A program made the position numbers and the translations under genes. The notes below the pieces were generated by a model, which was not told where the DNA came from, ran no database searches, and was given only the letters and a program-made list of their open reading frames with translations. DNA of 64,000 nucleotides from Formosa sp. L2A11 (GTDB lineage: Bacteria > Bacteroidota > Bacteroidia > Flavobacteriales > Flavobacteriaceae), in assembly GCF_009796865.1 (NCBI RefSeq), contig NZ_CP047028.1:1488001-1552000 (forward strand), written 5' to 3'. Shown in pieces: positions 51,368 to 59,877 of the stretch. Position 1 is the first letter of the stretch. Each line of letters starts with the position of its first letter.

Positions 51368-52327
51368 ATGAATTATAGATTAGTAGTATCGGCATTATCT
51401 ATTGTTGTTGCAACATCTTGTGTTGCTCCAGGCGTGTATAAAGATCTGGAAGCAAGGCATGAGGTTTTAAAACAGGAAAATAAATCTTTAATGGATGAAA
51501 ATTCCGAGTTGTTTGATAAAAAAGCCCAGTTAGAGTCTGATTTAGATGCGCTTAATAAAAATTATAACGAAACGGTTGCAGAACGCGACAAGCTGCAGAA
51601 TGATTATAATGCTTTAAAGTCTAACTACGATAATTTACAAACATCTTATGATGCTTTAGAAAAAAATAGTTCAGCATCTATTGCTAAAAATGTGCAACAA
51701 AACAGAGAATTGTTAGCGCAATTAGAAGCTAAAGAACAAGCATTGGCAGTAGAAAATACGCGACTAGAAGAATTAAAGAAAGAACTAGAATCTCGTTCTC
51801 AGCGCGTTGCCGAATTAGAACGTGTAATCGCTCAGAAAGATGCGAGTATGCATGCTTTAAAAGATGCAATTTCTAGAGCCTTAACAGATTTTGAAGGTAA
51901 AGGTTTAACTGTAGAGCAACGTAATGGTAAAGTATACATCTCTATGGAAAACAAACTGTTATTTGGTTCAGGAAGTTGGGCTGTAGGAACAGAAGGGCGT
52001 AGAGCTGTAAATCAATTAGGAACCGTCTTGTCTGAAAATCCAGATATTGCAGTATTAATAGAAGGACACACAGATAATGTGCCTTATAAAGGCTCAGGAC
52101 AGTTGTCTGGTAATTGGGATTTATCTACCAAGCGTGCTACCGCAATTGTAAATATTTTAAGAGAAAATAAAGATATACATCCTGTAAATTTAACTGCTGC
52201 AGGCCGAGGAGAATTTGCTCCAATAGCTTCAAACACAACAGCAGAAGGACGTGCTAAAAACCGTAGAATAGAAGTGATTTTAACACCTAAATTAGATGAA
52301 ATTTCTAAAATTTTAAACGACATTTAA
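51368..52327 (+). CDS. OmpA-family lipoprotein with coiled coil
   Basis: The ATG at 51368 gives 319 residues with a lipobox (SIVVATSCVAPG); the longer TTG frame is rejected. A long coiled coil spans about 25-165 (QENKSLMDENSELFDKKAQLES, ELLAQLEAKEQALAVENTRLEELK). It is followed by an OmpA-like peptidoglycan-binding domain at about 195-310, with IEGHTDNVPYKG and the ending AKNRRIEVILTP. It probably links the outer membrane to peptidoglycan. A weak, bulged hairpin terminator follows. Confidence 0.9.
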   Translation: MNYRLVVSALSIVVATSCVAPGVYKDLEARHEVLKQENKSLMDENSELFDKKAQLESDLDALNKNYNETVAERDKLQNDYNALKSNYDNLQTSYDALEKNSSASIAKNVQQNRELLAQLEAKEQALAVENTRLEELKKELESRSQRVAELERVIAQKDASMHALKDAISRALTDFEGKGLTVEQRNGKVYISMENKLLFGSGSWAVGTEGRRAVNQLGTVLSENPDIAVLIEGHTDNVPYKGSGQLSGNWDLSTKRATAIVNILRENKDIHPVNLTAAGRGEFAPIASNTTAEGRAKNRRIEVILTPKLDEISKILNDI

Positions 52328-52356
52328 ATTAGATTTAATACCGCTTAAGCAAGATT

Positions 52357-52420
52357 AAGACCGCAAATGTGTTTAGTAATTTATACTAATTCAAGACACA
52401 TTTAGCGGTTCTTTTTTTTC
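52357..52420 (+). terminator. Imperfect long hairpin terminator after the OmpA-like gene
   Basis: AAGACCGCAAATGTGT on the left pairs with ACACATTTAGCGGTTCTT on the right, with two single-base bulges and a 22-base loop, followed by eight T. Confidence 0.65.
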
Positions 52421-52479
52421 TATACGTTGAAATTAACTTTAACTTAGTAGCTTAAGTTAATTTTACATTCTTTAAGGCT

Positions 52480-54663
52480 ATGAAATGTTTTTTTTGGGTT
52501 GTATGTTTAGTTGTTCTTACAGGGTGTAATCCTAAAACAAAACAATCAGATTATGTTGCTATTGAAAATTTAAAGCTACAGCATGAAGATGGTTTTGTTG
52601 GAGATTCTCAATGCATGACATGCCATAAAGGTGTTTTTGATGATTGGAGCGGATCTGATCATGATTTAGCAATGCAGGTTGCAAACGATTCTACTGTTTT
52701 AGGAGATTTCAATAATGTTAAAACCATAATAGATGGTGTGTCTTATCATTTTACTAAAGCAAATGATAAATTTATGGTTCACGTTAAAGAAATTGACGGC
52801 AGCGAAACCGATTATGAAATTACTTATACTTTTGGTGTAAAACCACTTCAGCAATATTTAATAGAGTTTGATAGAGGAAGAAAACAAGTACTTCGAGTAA
52901 CTTGGGATTCTGTAAAAAATAGATGGTATCATCAATATAAAGGAGACCAAATAGATCCGCATGATTGGTTACACTGGACGGAAACTGCACAAAACTGGAA
53001 CACCATGTGTGCCGAATGCCATTCTACCAATTTAAAAAAGAATTACGATGTAGAAACCGATGCTTTTAATACTACATATTCTATAATTAATGTGAGTTGC
53101 GAAAGTTGTCATGGTCCAGCAGAACGCCATGTGTATTGGGCAGAGCATGTTCAAGACAGTATACATACAGAAAACACATATATTATTCCTGGAAATTCTC
53201 AATTAAGTCAGATGAATATGTGTGCACCTTGTCATGCCAGACGTGCGCGTTTAACCGAAAAAATGATTCCAGGAACAGCTTTTGAAGATCAGTATATGCT
53301 TCAAAATATAACCAACGATTTATATCATGGCGATGGGCAAATAGAAGATGAAGATTATGTGTACGGTTCTTTTCTTCAAAGTAAAATGTATCATGATGGT
53401 GTAAAATGCTCAGACTGTCATAATCCACATACTTTAAAAGTTAAATTTCAAGATAACAGATTGTGTTTACAATGTCACGCACCAAGTTACGACGAGCCTT
53501 CTCATCATTTTCATGAGAAAGCCACAGAAGGTTCAAAATGTATAAATTGCCACATGACGGGAGCACTTTATATGGGGAACGATTTCAGACGCGACCATAG
53601 TTTTAGATTGCCTCGTCCAGACCAAAGTGTAGAATATGGAACACCAAATGCATGTACACAATGCCACCAAGATAAATCAGATGAGTGGGCCGCTAAACAA
53701 GTTGTAGATTGGTATGGAACAGAACGACTAGATCATTTTTCAGACGATTTATTAATTAGTAATAAGTCTAATATTAACGATCAGGAACGTGATAGATTAG
53801 ATCAGTTTATAAACAACCTAAACTATCCTGCGATAGCAAGATCTACTGTAATATCTAATTTAAATATTACAAATAAAGAGCAATTTGAAGCTATTCTTAA
53901 AAGTTTAGAAGATCCATCTGCAATGGTAAGATATAGTGCCCTTCAGAAGTTTAGAGGTGTAAGTCCTCAAGATCGTGTATCTATAGCTTCAAAATATTTA
54001 AGCGATACTACACGTTTGGTTAGAATAGGAGCAATGCAATTATTAACAGGTGTCGATACGCAAATTCTTGCAACCGTTAATCAAACAGCCTTAAGTAAAG
54101 CCCGAAATGAGTTAGAAACCATGATGTTTACTAATGCAGATTTTTCTACAGGACGATTACAATTGGGAGATTATTATCTTCAGAATAACGACATAGATAA
54201 TGCTATTAAAAACTACGAATTGGCTTTAAAAAAGGATAGTTTATTATTGCCTGTATATTCTAATTTAGCAACATCTTACAGTTTAAAAGGCGATTCTAAA
54301 TTGGCTTTAAATACTTTAAATTTATGGTTGAAGAAAGAGCCAAAAGAAGGTCGTGCTCATTATTTAAGAGCGTTATTGTATTTTGAATTGAAACAATATG
54401 ATGCAGCAGTGTCCAATTTAAAGATGGCGATTCAAATAGATCCTACAGATACAAGATCAATGTATAATTTGTCGACATATTATTACCAAAACAAACAATT
54501 TTCTGATGCAGAATCTGTTATCTTAAAAGCAATCAAGCTTCAGAAAAGCAATCAGGATTATCAATATTTATTAGCTTTAATTTATCGCGATCAAGGTAAA
54601 ACTGAAAAAAGCAATAAGATCATGCAAGCGTTGCAAGTTGCAGCTAGTCAAAATAATTCTTAA
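52480..54663 (+). CDS. Octaheme c-type cytochrome lipoprotein with HEAT and TPR repeats
   Basis: The 727-residue protein begins with a lipobox signal (VVLTGCNPKT, Cys16). Eight CxxCH heme sites are visible at 45-49, 177-181, 207-211, 248-252, 310-314, 329-333, 354-358 and 392-396. The motif layout resembles multiheme cytochromes of the cytochrome c554/doubled-CXXCH group. Residues of about 430-545 form HEAT-like helices (AIARSTVISNLNITNKEQFEAILKSL), and 555-720 form about four TPR units (AIKNYELALKKDSLLLPVYSNLATSY). It is probably anchored at the outer side of a membrane as an electron carrier or enzyme scaffold. The substrate is unknown. An aldo/keto reductase follows 15 bases later. Confidence 0.88.
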   Translation: MKCFFWVVCLVVLTGCNPKTKQSDYVAIENLKLQHEDGFVGDSQCMTCHKGVFDDWSGSDHDLAMQVANDSTVLGDFNNVKTIIDGVSYHFTKANDKFMVHVKEIDGSETDYEITYTFGVKPLQQYLIEFDRGRKQVLRVTWDSVKNRWYHQYKGDQIDPHDWLHWTETAQNWNTMCAECHSTNLKKNYDVETDAFNTTYSIINVSCESCHGPAERHVYWAEHVQDSIHTENTYIIPGNSQLSQMNMCAPCHARRARLTEKMIPGTAFEDQYMLQNITNDLYHGDGQIEDEDYVYGSFLQSKMYHDGVKCSDCHNPHTLKVKFQDNRLCLQCHAPSYDEPSHHFHEKATEGSKCINCHMTGALYMGNDFRRDHSFRLPRPDQSVEYGTPNACTQCHQDKSDEWAAKQVVDWYGTERLDHFSDDLLISNKSNINDQERDRLDQFINNLNYPAIARSTVISNLNITNKEQFEAILKSLEDPSAMVRYSALQKFRGVSPQDRVSIASKYLSDTTRLVRIGAMQLLTGVDTQILATVNQTALSKARNELETMMFTNADFSTGRLQLGDYYLQNNDIDNAIKNYELALKKDSLLLPVYSNLATSYSLKGDSKLALNTLNLWLKKEPKEGRAHYLRALLYFELKQYDAAVSNLKMAIQIDPTDTRSMYNLSTYYYQNKQFSDAESVILKAIKLQKSNQDYQYLLALIYRDQGKTEKSNKIMQALQVAASQNNS

Positions 54664-54678
54664 AATCATATTATAAAA

Positions 54679-55716
54679 ATGAAGTATACTACATTACCTC
54701 ATTCAGACATTAAAGTAAGTAAGCTCTGTTTGGGGACCATGACTTGGGGAAATCAAAATACTCAGGAAGAAGGGTTTCAGCAAATGGATTACGCGGTAGA
54801 GCAGGGAATTAATTTTTTTGATACTGCCGAAATGTATCCTGTTCCAGCTCAAAAAGAAACATATGCTGAAACGGAACGTATTATAGGAAAATGGTTAAAG
54901 AAAACCGGAAAACGTAGCGATATTGTGTTAGGATCTAAAATAGCAGGGCCTGGCGATTACACTGCGCATATAAGAACAAATGGATTTGCTCCTGAAGCGA
55001 TTGAAAGTGCCATAGAAAGCAGTTTAAAACGCTTACAGACAGATTATCTAGACTTGTTTCAATTGCATTGGCCAGAACGCCAATCTAATTTTTTTGGAAC
55101 ACGAGATTATAAACATAATCCTAACGATCCTTGGGCTGATAATTTTAATGAAGTTTTAAATAGTTTAGAAAAAGCAATTAAGGCCGGAAAGATTCGTAAC
55201 ATCGGTATGTCTAATGAAAGAGCTTGGGGTGCGATGCGATATTTAGAAGAGTCTAAGTATAATAACAAACCTAGAATGAAAACCATTCAGAATGCATATT
55301 CTTTAATAAATAGAGGTTTTGAAAGTGATTTGGCAGAGATTGCTATGCGAGAAGGTTTAGGCTTATTAGCGTATTCGCCTATGGCATTTGGAGTGTTGTC
55401 TGGTAAATATGTACAAGGTCTTGCAAAAGAAGATTCAAGATTAAACTTGTTTCCTCGCTTTTCGCGTTATAGTAGTGTAAATTGTACAAAAGCAACAACT
55501 CAATACTTAAAAATAGCGGAAGACAATGGGTTAACATTAGCGCAAATGTCTTTAGCCTTTGTAACACAACAGCCTTTTGTAACGAGTAATATTATTGGGG
55601 CAACAAGAATGGAGCAATTAAAAGAAAATATAGATAGTATTCATGTTCATTTAAGTGATGAAATCTTGGCCGAGATTAATAAGGTACATGAAGATATTCC
55701 TAATCCAGCAACGTAA
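54679..55716 (+). CDS. Aldo/keto reductase, Tas-like
   Basis: The 345-residue NADPH-dependent reductase resembles E. coli Tas in its start (YTTLPHSDIKVSKLCLGTMTWGNQN) and in the AEMYPVP motif. The catalytic Asp and Tyr lie in FFDTAEMYPVP, the Lys in VLGSKIAG, and the His in LFQLHWPER. NADP-binding residues are expected in NIIGATRMEQLKENI. Substrate unknown. It lies 15 bases after the octaheme cytochrome gene on the same strand and may be cotranscribed, but there is no functional link in sequence. Confidence 0.92.
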   Translation: MKYTTLPHSDIKVSKLCLGTMTWGNQNTQEEGFQQMDYAVEQGINFFDTAEMYPVPAQKETYAETERIIGKWLKKTGKRSDIVLGSKIAGPGDYTAHIRTNGFAPEAIESAIESSLKRLQTDYLDLFQLHWPERQSNFFGTRDYKHNPNDPWADNFNEVLNSLEKAIKAGKIRNIGMSNERAWGAMRYLEESKYNNKPRMKTIQNAYSLINRGFESDLAEIAMREGLGLLAYSPMAFGVLSGKYVQGLAKEDSRLNLFPRFSRYSSVNCTKATTQYLKIAEDNGLTLAQMSLAFVTQQPFVTSNIIGATRMEQLKENIDSIHVHLSDEILAEINKVHEDIPNPAT

Positions 55717-55757
55717 AAAAGATTTAGTTTTAATATGTTTTTAAAATATAAATTGTA

Positions 55758-56342
55758 GTGAAAATTACACAAGATAGAGGTGCTCAAAGAAAAGAATTTG
55801 AGCTTGTTAATGAAAGTGAATTAAGTATTAAAGTAAAAGGATTTTTAAGTTCTCAAGAATGGACTATAGATATAGAATCTATTGGTTATCAGAAATTTAT
55901 TAAAACATATTCTAGAATAGGATTGAATGTTGTTGGAAGCTTTTTTGTTTTAATGGCTATAACAAGTTGGGTCGCCTTTATTGTAGAGGCTAATTCAGAC
56001 TCTGAGTTAGACGGATTAATTTGGAGTGGATTCTTTCTTATTCTATTAGGGTTTACATGCTTTGCTGTACCGCTAAATAATGTTTTGATTTTAAAAGGAG
56101 GACAATCGGAATTGAAATTTTATTTAGACTCTCCTTCTAGAAAAGAAGTAGAATTATTTGTAGATAAATTAGTAAGATTGTCTAAAAAAAAACTAAGAGA
56201 AAAGTATTCTAGAATTGATTTAGATATTCCAGAAGATACATTCATGAATCAGTTAAATTGGTTATTAAATACCAAATTAATTAATCAAAAGGAATACGAG
56301 GATAAGAAAAAAGAGTACAAGGTTTTTAAGTTAATTAAATAA
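55758..56342 (+). CDS. Small membrane protein of unknown function
   Basis: The 194-residue protein uses GTG at 55758; a TAA precedes it in frame three codons upstream, and no earlier start exists. Two hydrophobic segments (about 56-76 GLNVVGSFFVLMAITSWVAFI and 87-106 LIWSGFFLILLGFTCFAV) flank a short acidic loop. The C-terminal 85 residues are charged and helical (LSKKKLREKYSRIDLD, TKLINQKEYEDKKKEYKV), resembling a short SHOCT-like oligomerisation tail. No family identified. Confidence 0.65.
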   Translation: MKITQDRGAQRKEFELVNESELSIKVKGFLSSQEWTIDIESIGYQKFIKTYSRIGLNVVGSFFVLMAITSWVAFIVEANSDSELDGLIWSGFFLILLGFTCFAVPLNNVLILKGGQSELKFYLDSPSRKEVELFVDKLVRLSKKKLREKYSRIDLDIPEDTFMNQLNWLLNTKLINQKEYEDKKKEYKVFKLIK

Positions 56343-56363
56343 TTTAATCTCATAAAAGCGCAT

Positions 56364-56399
56364 AAAAAAAGCCTTACTTGGATAAAGTAAGGCTTTTTT
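56364..56399. terminator. Bidirectional terminator between convergent genes
   Basis: A 15-bp stem (56365-56379 with 56385-56399, AGCCTTACTT core), loop GGATA, A-tract on the left and T-tract on the right, between the membrane-protein gene and the RNase gene. Confidence 0.87.
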
Positions 56400-56400
56400 A

Positions 56401-57945
56401 TTAGTTGATTTGATTACCATCTTTATCAAAAAAGTGGTATTCTAGATATGTGTAAGCATCTCTGGGTAGTATTTTTACCCATTTTTTGTGTTCAATAAAC
56501 CATTTTGAACGAATTGATGGAATGCCTTTTGTTAAGAAGGCCGCTATAAAAGGATGTGTGTTTAAAACCACCTTTTTATAGTCTTTTTTTAATAGTCGCT
56601 CAAGTTCTTGCGTTATTTTTTGTACCAATATTATTGGTGCTTCAACTTCTTCGCCTTTTATACCGTTAGGATTATCTTCACGGGTTTTTATGTTCATTTC
56701 TGGGCGAACACGCTGTCTTGTAATTTGTATCAATCCAAATTTACTTGGAGGTAATATTTTGTGTTTCGCTCTATCATCCTTCATTTCATCACGAAGGTAA
56801 TTGAAGAGCGTTTTTCTGTTTTCAGCATTGGTCATGTCAATAAAATCGACTACAATAATTCCTCCCATATCTCGTAGACGAAGTTGTCTAGCTATTTCTT
56901 GGGCAGCAATCATGTTAACCTCTAGTGCTGTGTCTTCTTGAGAATTGGCTTTGTTAGAGCGGTTACCACTGTTAACATCTACAACATGGAGGGCTTCGGT
57001 ATGTTCTATTACCAAGTAGGCGCCTTTTGCCATAGAAACCGTTTTTCCAAACGACGTTTTAATTTGTCTTTCTACTCCAAATTTTTCAAAAATAGGAACA
57101 TTTGACTGATACATTTTAACTATTGATTCTTTGTTAGGTGCAATAAGTTGCACATAGTCTTTAATTTGATGATAAAGTTCTTCATCATCTACCTGTATGC
57201 TTGTAAAAGTGTCATTAAAAATATCTCGTAAAATAGACGAGGCTTTATTTAACTCTCCTAAAACCTTACTAGGGTGATGTGCTTTGTTAAGTTTCTTACA
57301 CATTGCGGTCCAACGACCAAGCAAATTTTGTAAGTCTTTATCTAATTCGGCAACTTTCTTGCCTTCTGCTACTGTACGCACAATAATACCAAAACCTGGA
57401 GGCGTGATGCTTTTAACCAGTCTTTTTAGGCGATCTTTTTCGTCTTTGTCTTCAATTTTTTGAGAAATTGAAATGCGATCAGAAAAAGGAACAAGAACAA
57501 TATATCTACCTGCAATAGAAAGCTCTGAGCTTATTCTAGGGCCTTTTGTAGAAATAGGTTCTTTTACAATTTGTACGAGTAGTGATTGATTCGATTTTAA
57601 AACATCTATGACGCTTCCATTCTTATCAATCTCTTTTTCAAACGGGAAATCTTTTAAAAAGAAATCGTTTAATTTACCTGTGCTTACACGTTTTGTGAAT
57701 TTTAAAAGGGAAGGGAGTTTAGGACCTAAATCGTGATAGTGTAAAAAGGCATCTTTTTCGTAGCCTACATTTACAAAAGCAGCATTTAGTCCAGGAACAG
57801 TTTTTCTTATTTTGGCGATAAACACGTCACCAACAGAAAAATTGTTACCTCCTTCGTCTTTATGTAATTCAATAAGTTTTCCATCTTTTAATAAGGCAAA
57901 ATCAACATGTTGGGTACCAGATCTTACGATCAATTCTTTATCCAT
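56401..57945 (-). CDS. rng: Ribonuclease G (Rne/Rng family)
   Basis: The 514-residue endoribonuclease cleaves single-stranded A/U-rich RNA and takes part in 16S rRNA maturation and mRNA decay. The S1 domain is at about 37-120 (GDVFIAKIRKTVPGLNAAFVNVGYEKDAFLHYHDLG). The RNase H-like/DNase I-like catalytic region holds HVVDVNSGNRSNK and GGIIVVDFIDMTNAENR with the metal-binding aspartates. The zinc-link CPxC of E. coli RNase E/G is missing: the segment after ITRQRVRPEMN has no cysteine, and I see only one Cys in the whole protein. It lacks the RNase E scaffold tail. It is downstream of a terminator, so it has its own, structured, leader. Confidence 0.94.
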   Translation of the reverse strand: MDKELIVRSGTQHVDFALLKDGKLIELHKDEGGNNFSVGDVFIAKIRKTVPGLNAAFVNVGYEKDAFLHYHDLGPKLPSLLKFTKRVSTGKLNDFFLKDFPFEKEIDKNGSVIDVLKSNQSLLVQIVKEPISTKGPRISSELSIAGRYIVLVPFSDRISISQKIEDKDEKDRLKRLVKSITPPGFGIIVRTVAEGKKVAELDKDLQNLLGRWTAMCKKLNKAHHPSKVLGELNKASSILRDIFNDTFTSIQVDDEELYHQIKDYVQLIAPNKESIVKMYQSNVPIFEKFGVERQIKTSFGKTVSMAKGAYLVIEHTEALHVVDVNSGNRSNKANSQEDTALEVNMIAAQEIARQLRLRDMGGIIVVDFIDMTNAENRKTLFNYLRDEMKDDRAKHKILPPSKFGLIQITRQRVRPEMNIKTREDNPNGIKGEEVEAPIILVQKITQELERLLKKDYKKVVLNTHPFIAAFLTKGIPSIRSKWFIEHKKWVKILPRDAYTYLEYHFFDKDGNQIN

Positions 57946-58071
57946 TTCGTTAATTTTTATCCATACTATTAAGTATAAAGTTAAAAGCTAAAAGCTGAGA
58001 AGTATAAAACTTATCAGCGTTTAACCTAAACTATAAACCAAACTGTACAGATGGATTATACATTATTTTTT

Positions 58072-58130
58072 CACAGGATTTAATCTGTGGAGTTTCCTTT
58101 TTTTGCGAAAGGTAAATCGCGGGGAAACTC
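58072..58130 (-). promoter_or_regulatory. Structured candidate 5' leader of rng
   Basis: On the minus strand, GAGTTTCC (58123-58130) pairs with GGAAACTC (58090-58097). Inside it GCGA/TCGC (58105-58108 with 58117-58120) forms a second stem, and a CACAG/CTGTG hairpin (58072-58076 with 58085-58089) follows. It lies between the upstream terminator and the rng ATG. A folded leader would fit autoregulation as known for E. coli RNase E, but this is inference. Confidence 0.35.
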
Positions 58131-58157
58131 ATGTCAAAGAACAATTTGATAAAAACC

Positions 58158-58184
58158 AAAAAAGTAGTTATAAAACTACTTTTT
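58158..58184 (-). terminator. Terminator of the hup-small basic protein unit
   Basis: Stem AAAAAGTAGTT (58159-58169) with AACTACTTTTT (58174-58184), loop ATAA; A-tract on the plus strand reads as a T-run on minus, just after the stop of the 30-residue gene. Confidence 0.8.
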
Positions 58185-58188
58185 GGGA

Positions 58189-58281
58189 TTATTTTTTCTT
58201 TTTGTGACGATTAGCACGAGCACGCTTTTTACGCTTGTGCGTCGCTACCTTATGTCTTTTACGTTTCTTACCACTTGGCAT
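58189..58281 (-). CDS. 30-residue, very basic, ribosomal-type small protein
   Basis: The translation begins MPSGKKRKRHKVATHKRK and continues KRARANRHKKKK, with 18 Lys/Arg in 30 residues. I recognise this as a small basic protein conserved in Bacteroidota and often missed in annotation. Its composition and size point to a ribosomal protein of the Thx kind, and Bacteroidota-specific ribosomal proteins have been reported in this phylum. It starts 36 bases after the HU gene on the same strand and ends 5 bases before a strong terminator, so hup and this gene share a transcript. The exact ribosomal name is uncertain. Confidence 0.75.
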   Translation of the reverse strand: MPSGKKRKRHKVATHKRKKRARANRHKKKK

Positions 58282-58317
58282 AGATCTGTTTTTTTTAGGT
58301 TAATATTTAGTTTTTTG

Positions 58318-58611
58318 TTATTCTTTAACGTCTACATTGGTTTTTACACCTTCTACAAATACTTTTGCAGGTTTAAATGCAGGAATGTTGTGTGCAGGGA
58401 TCTTAATAGTAGTGTTTTTAGAAATGTTTCTACCAGTTTTTTCCGCTCGAGTTTTGATTATAAAACTACCAAAACCTCTTAAATATACGTTATCACCAGC
58501 TTCTAAAGATGTCTTCACCTCTTCCATGAATGTTTCCACAGTTGCCTGAACGTCACCTTTTTCAATTCCTAATTTCTCAGAAATTTTCGCCACTAAATCA
58601 GCCTTAGTCAT
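58318..58611 (-). CDS. hup: HU-family DNA-binding protein
   Basis: The 97-residue nucleoid protein has the N-terminal helical hairpin (TKADLVAKISEKLGIEKGDVQATVETF), the beta-saddle signature GFGSFIIKTRAEKTGRNISKNTTIKIPAHNIPAFKPAK, and a short tail (VEGVKTNVDVKE). It bends and compacts DNA as a dimer. It is preceded by a complete promoter and followed by the gene for a small basic protein. Confidence 0.94.
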   Translation of the reverse strand: MTKADLVAKISEKLGIEKGDVQATVETFMEEVKTSLEAGDNVYLRGFGSFIIKTRAEKTGRNISKNTTIKIPAHNIPAFKPAKVFVEGVKTNVDVKE

Positions 58612-58653
58612 TATTTATTATGTTTAAAGTTATCAATTAATTATAAAGGGATG

Positions 58654-58686
58654 CAAATATAGTCATTTAAAATTCAATATTTCAAA
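58654..58686 (-). promoter_or_regulatory. Promoter of hup with -33 and -7 elements
   Basis: On the minus strand, TTG (58684-58686) and TATATTTG (58654-58661) are 22 bases apart, matching the Bacteroidota consensus. The -7 box is 42 bases upstream of the ATG. Confidence 0.65.
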
Positions 58687-58720
58687 CCTAATTCATTAAA
58701 ATTTAAGATTATAAACGATT

Positions 58721-58728
58721 ATTTTTGT
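58721..58728 (+). promoter_or_regulatory. Putative -7 box for mutY
   Basis: TATTTTTG matches TAnnTTTG, 18 bases before the ATG at 58747. No clear -33. It is divergent from the hup promoter. Confidence 0.5.
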
Positions 58729-58746
58729 CACACCTAATTTTTATAT

Positions 58747-59787
58747 ATGTCTTTTAGTAAAACTTTAACAGATTGGTATTCAGTGAATAAGCGTCAACTT
58801 CCTTGGAGACAGACAACTAATCCTTATTATATATGGTTGTCTGAGATAATTTTACAGCAAACTCAGATTAAGCAAGGTTTACCTTATTATGAAGATTTTG
58901 TTACTTCATTTCCTACAGTTTTCGACTTAGCTGATGCAAATGAAGCCGAAGTTTTAAAACTTTGGCAAGGTTTAGGATATTATTCTAGGGCTAGAAACTT
59001 GCATTTTGCAGCAAAATATGTTGTAAATGAGTTGGACGGTGTGTTCCCTAAAACCTATAAAGATTTATTAAAATTAAAAGGAGTGGGAGATTATACAGCG
59101 AGTGCTATTGCTTCTATTTGTTATAATGAAGTCTCTGCGGTGGTAGATGGTAATGTGTATCGTTTATTGTCGCGTTATTTTGGAATTGATACCGCCATAA
59201 ATTCTTCTAAAGGTGCAAAAGAATTTAAAGCCTTGGCTCAGGAATTAATAAATAAAAAGGATCCTGCAACTTTTAATCAAGCAGTAATGGAGTTTGGTGC
59301 TGTGCAATGCAAACCTAAAAGTCCAGATTGTTCTGTCTGCCCTTTTAATAAGAGCTGTTATGCTTTCGGTAAAGGCGTTATTGGCGATTTACCTGTAAAG
59401 ATAAAGGCAGCAAAAGTGTCTAAGAAGTATTTTAATTTTTTGGTGTTTTTATCGCCTAATCAGACTACCGTTTTAGAACAAAGACAAGGTAAAGGGATTT
59501 GGCAAAACTTATATCAGTTTCCTTTAATTGAGTCTGAAAAGGCATTAACGCATAAAGAGCTAGAGTTAGAATTAGCATCTTTAGAGATGGTAGAGGGAAA
59601 AACTTTTGAAGTGTCTTTATATAATAAAGACGAAATAGTTCATAAATTATCACACCAACATTTATATACGCGATTCTGGATTGTAGAGTTAGATACTAAC
59701 CTAGATGGCGCTATTCCTGTGTCTGAAATAGAAGATTTTCCAGTGCCTATATTAATCGGAAATTTTATAGAAGCCTTTAATTTCTAG
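58747..59787 (+). CDS. mutY: A/G-specific adenine glycosylase MutY
   Basis: The 346-residue glycosylase removes adenine mispaired with 8-oxoguanine. The catalytic Glu is in WLSEIILQQTQI (near 32-43), the helix-hairpin-helix is LKLKGVGDYTASAI, and the catalytic Asp lies in VVDGNVYRLLSR. The [4Fe-4S] cluster ligands are in CKPKSPDCSVCPFNKSC. A Nudix-like C-terminal domain recognises 8-oxoG (from about 220). It is the first gene of a mutY-ssb-gldE-gldD arrangement typical of flavobacteria. Confidence 0.95.
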   Translation: MSFSKTLTDWYSVNKRQLPWRQTTNPYYIWLSEIILQQTQIKQGLPYYEDFVTSFPTVFDLADANEAEVLKLWQGLGYYSRARNLHFAAKYVVNELDGVFPKTYKDLLKLKGVGDYTASAIASICYNEVSAVVDGNVYRLLSRYFGIDTAINSSKGAKEFKALAQELINKKDPATFNQAVMEFGAVQCKPKSPDCSVCPFNKSCYAFGKGVIGDLPVKIKAAKVSKKYFNFLVFLSPNQTTVLEQRQGKGIWQNLYQFPLIESEKALTHKELELELASLEMVEGKTFEVSLYNKDEIVHKLSHQHLYTRFWIVELDTNLDGAIPVSEIEDFPVPILIGNFIEAFNF

Positions 59788-59848
59788 TCTCAGATAGTTA
59801 TATCTTATAATTTTTTTATTAATTTTAAAAAAGTTGAACTACAAAGTG

Positions 59849-59856
59849 TAATTTTG
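59849..59856 (+). promoter_or_regulatory. Putative -7 box for ssb
   Basis: TAATTTTG matches TAnnTTTG, 21 bases before the ssb ATG at 59878. This gives ssb its own promoter after mutY. Confidence 0.5.
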
Positions 59857-59877
59857 CAGTTCGTTAAAAAACAATTT

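Noticed and set aside
58183-58482. 99-codon plus-strand frame rich in Phe/Thr/Ser
   Set aside because: It is the antisense shadow of the small basic protein and HU genes; its composition mirrors their lysine codons.
59854-59877. Upstream TTG start for ssb
   Set aside because: It falls inside the TAATTTTG promoter box, and the conserved SSB N-terminus begins at the ATG 59878.
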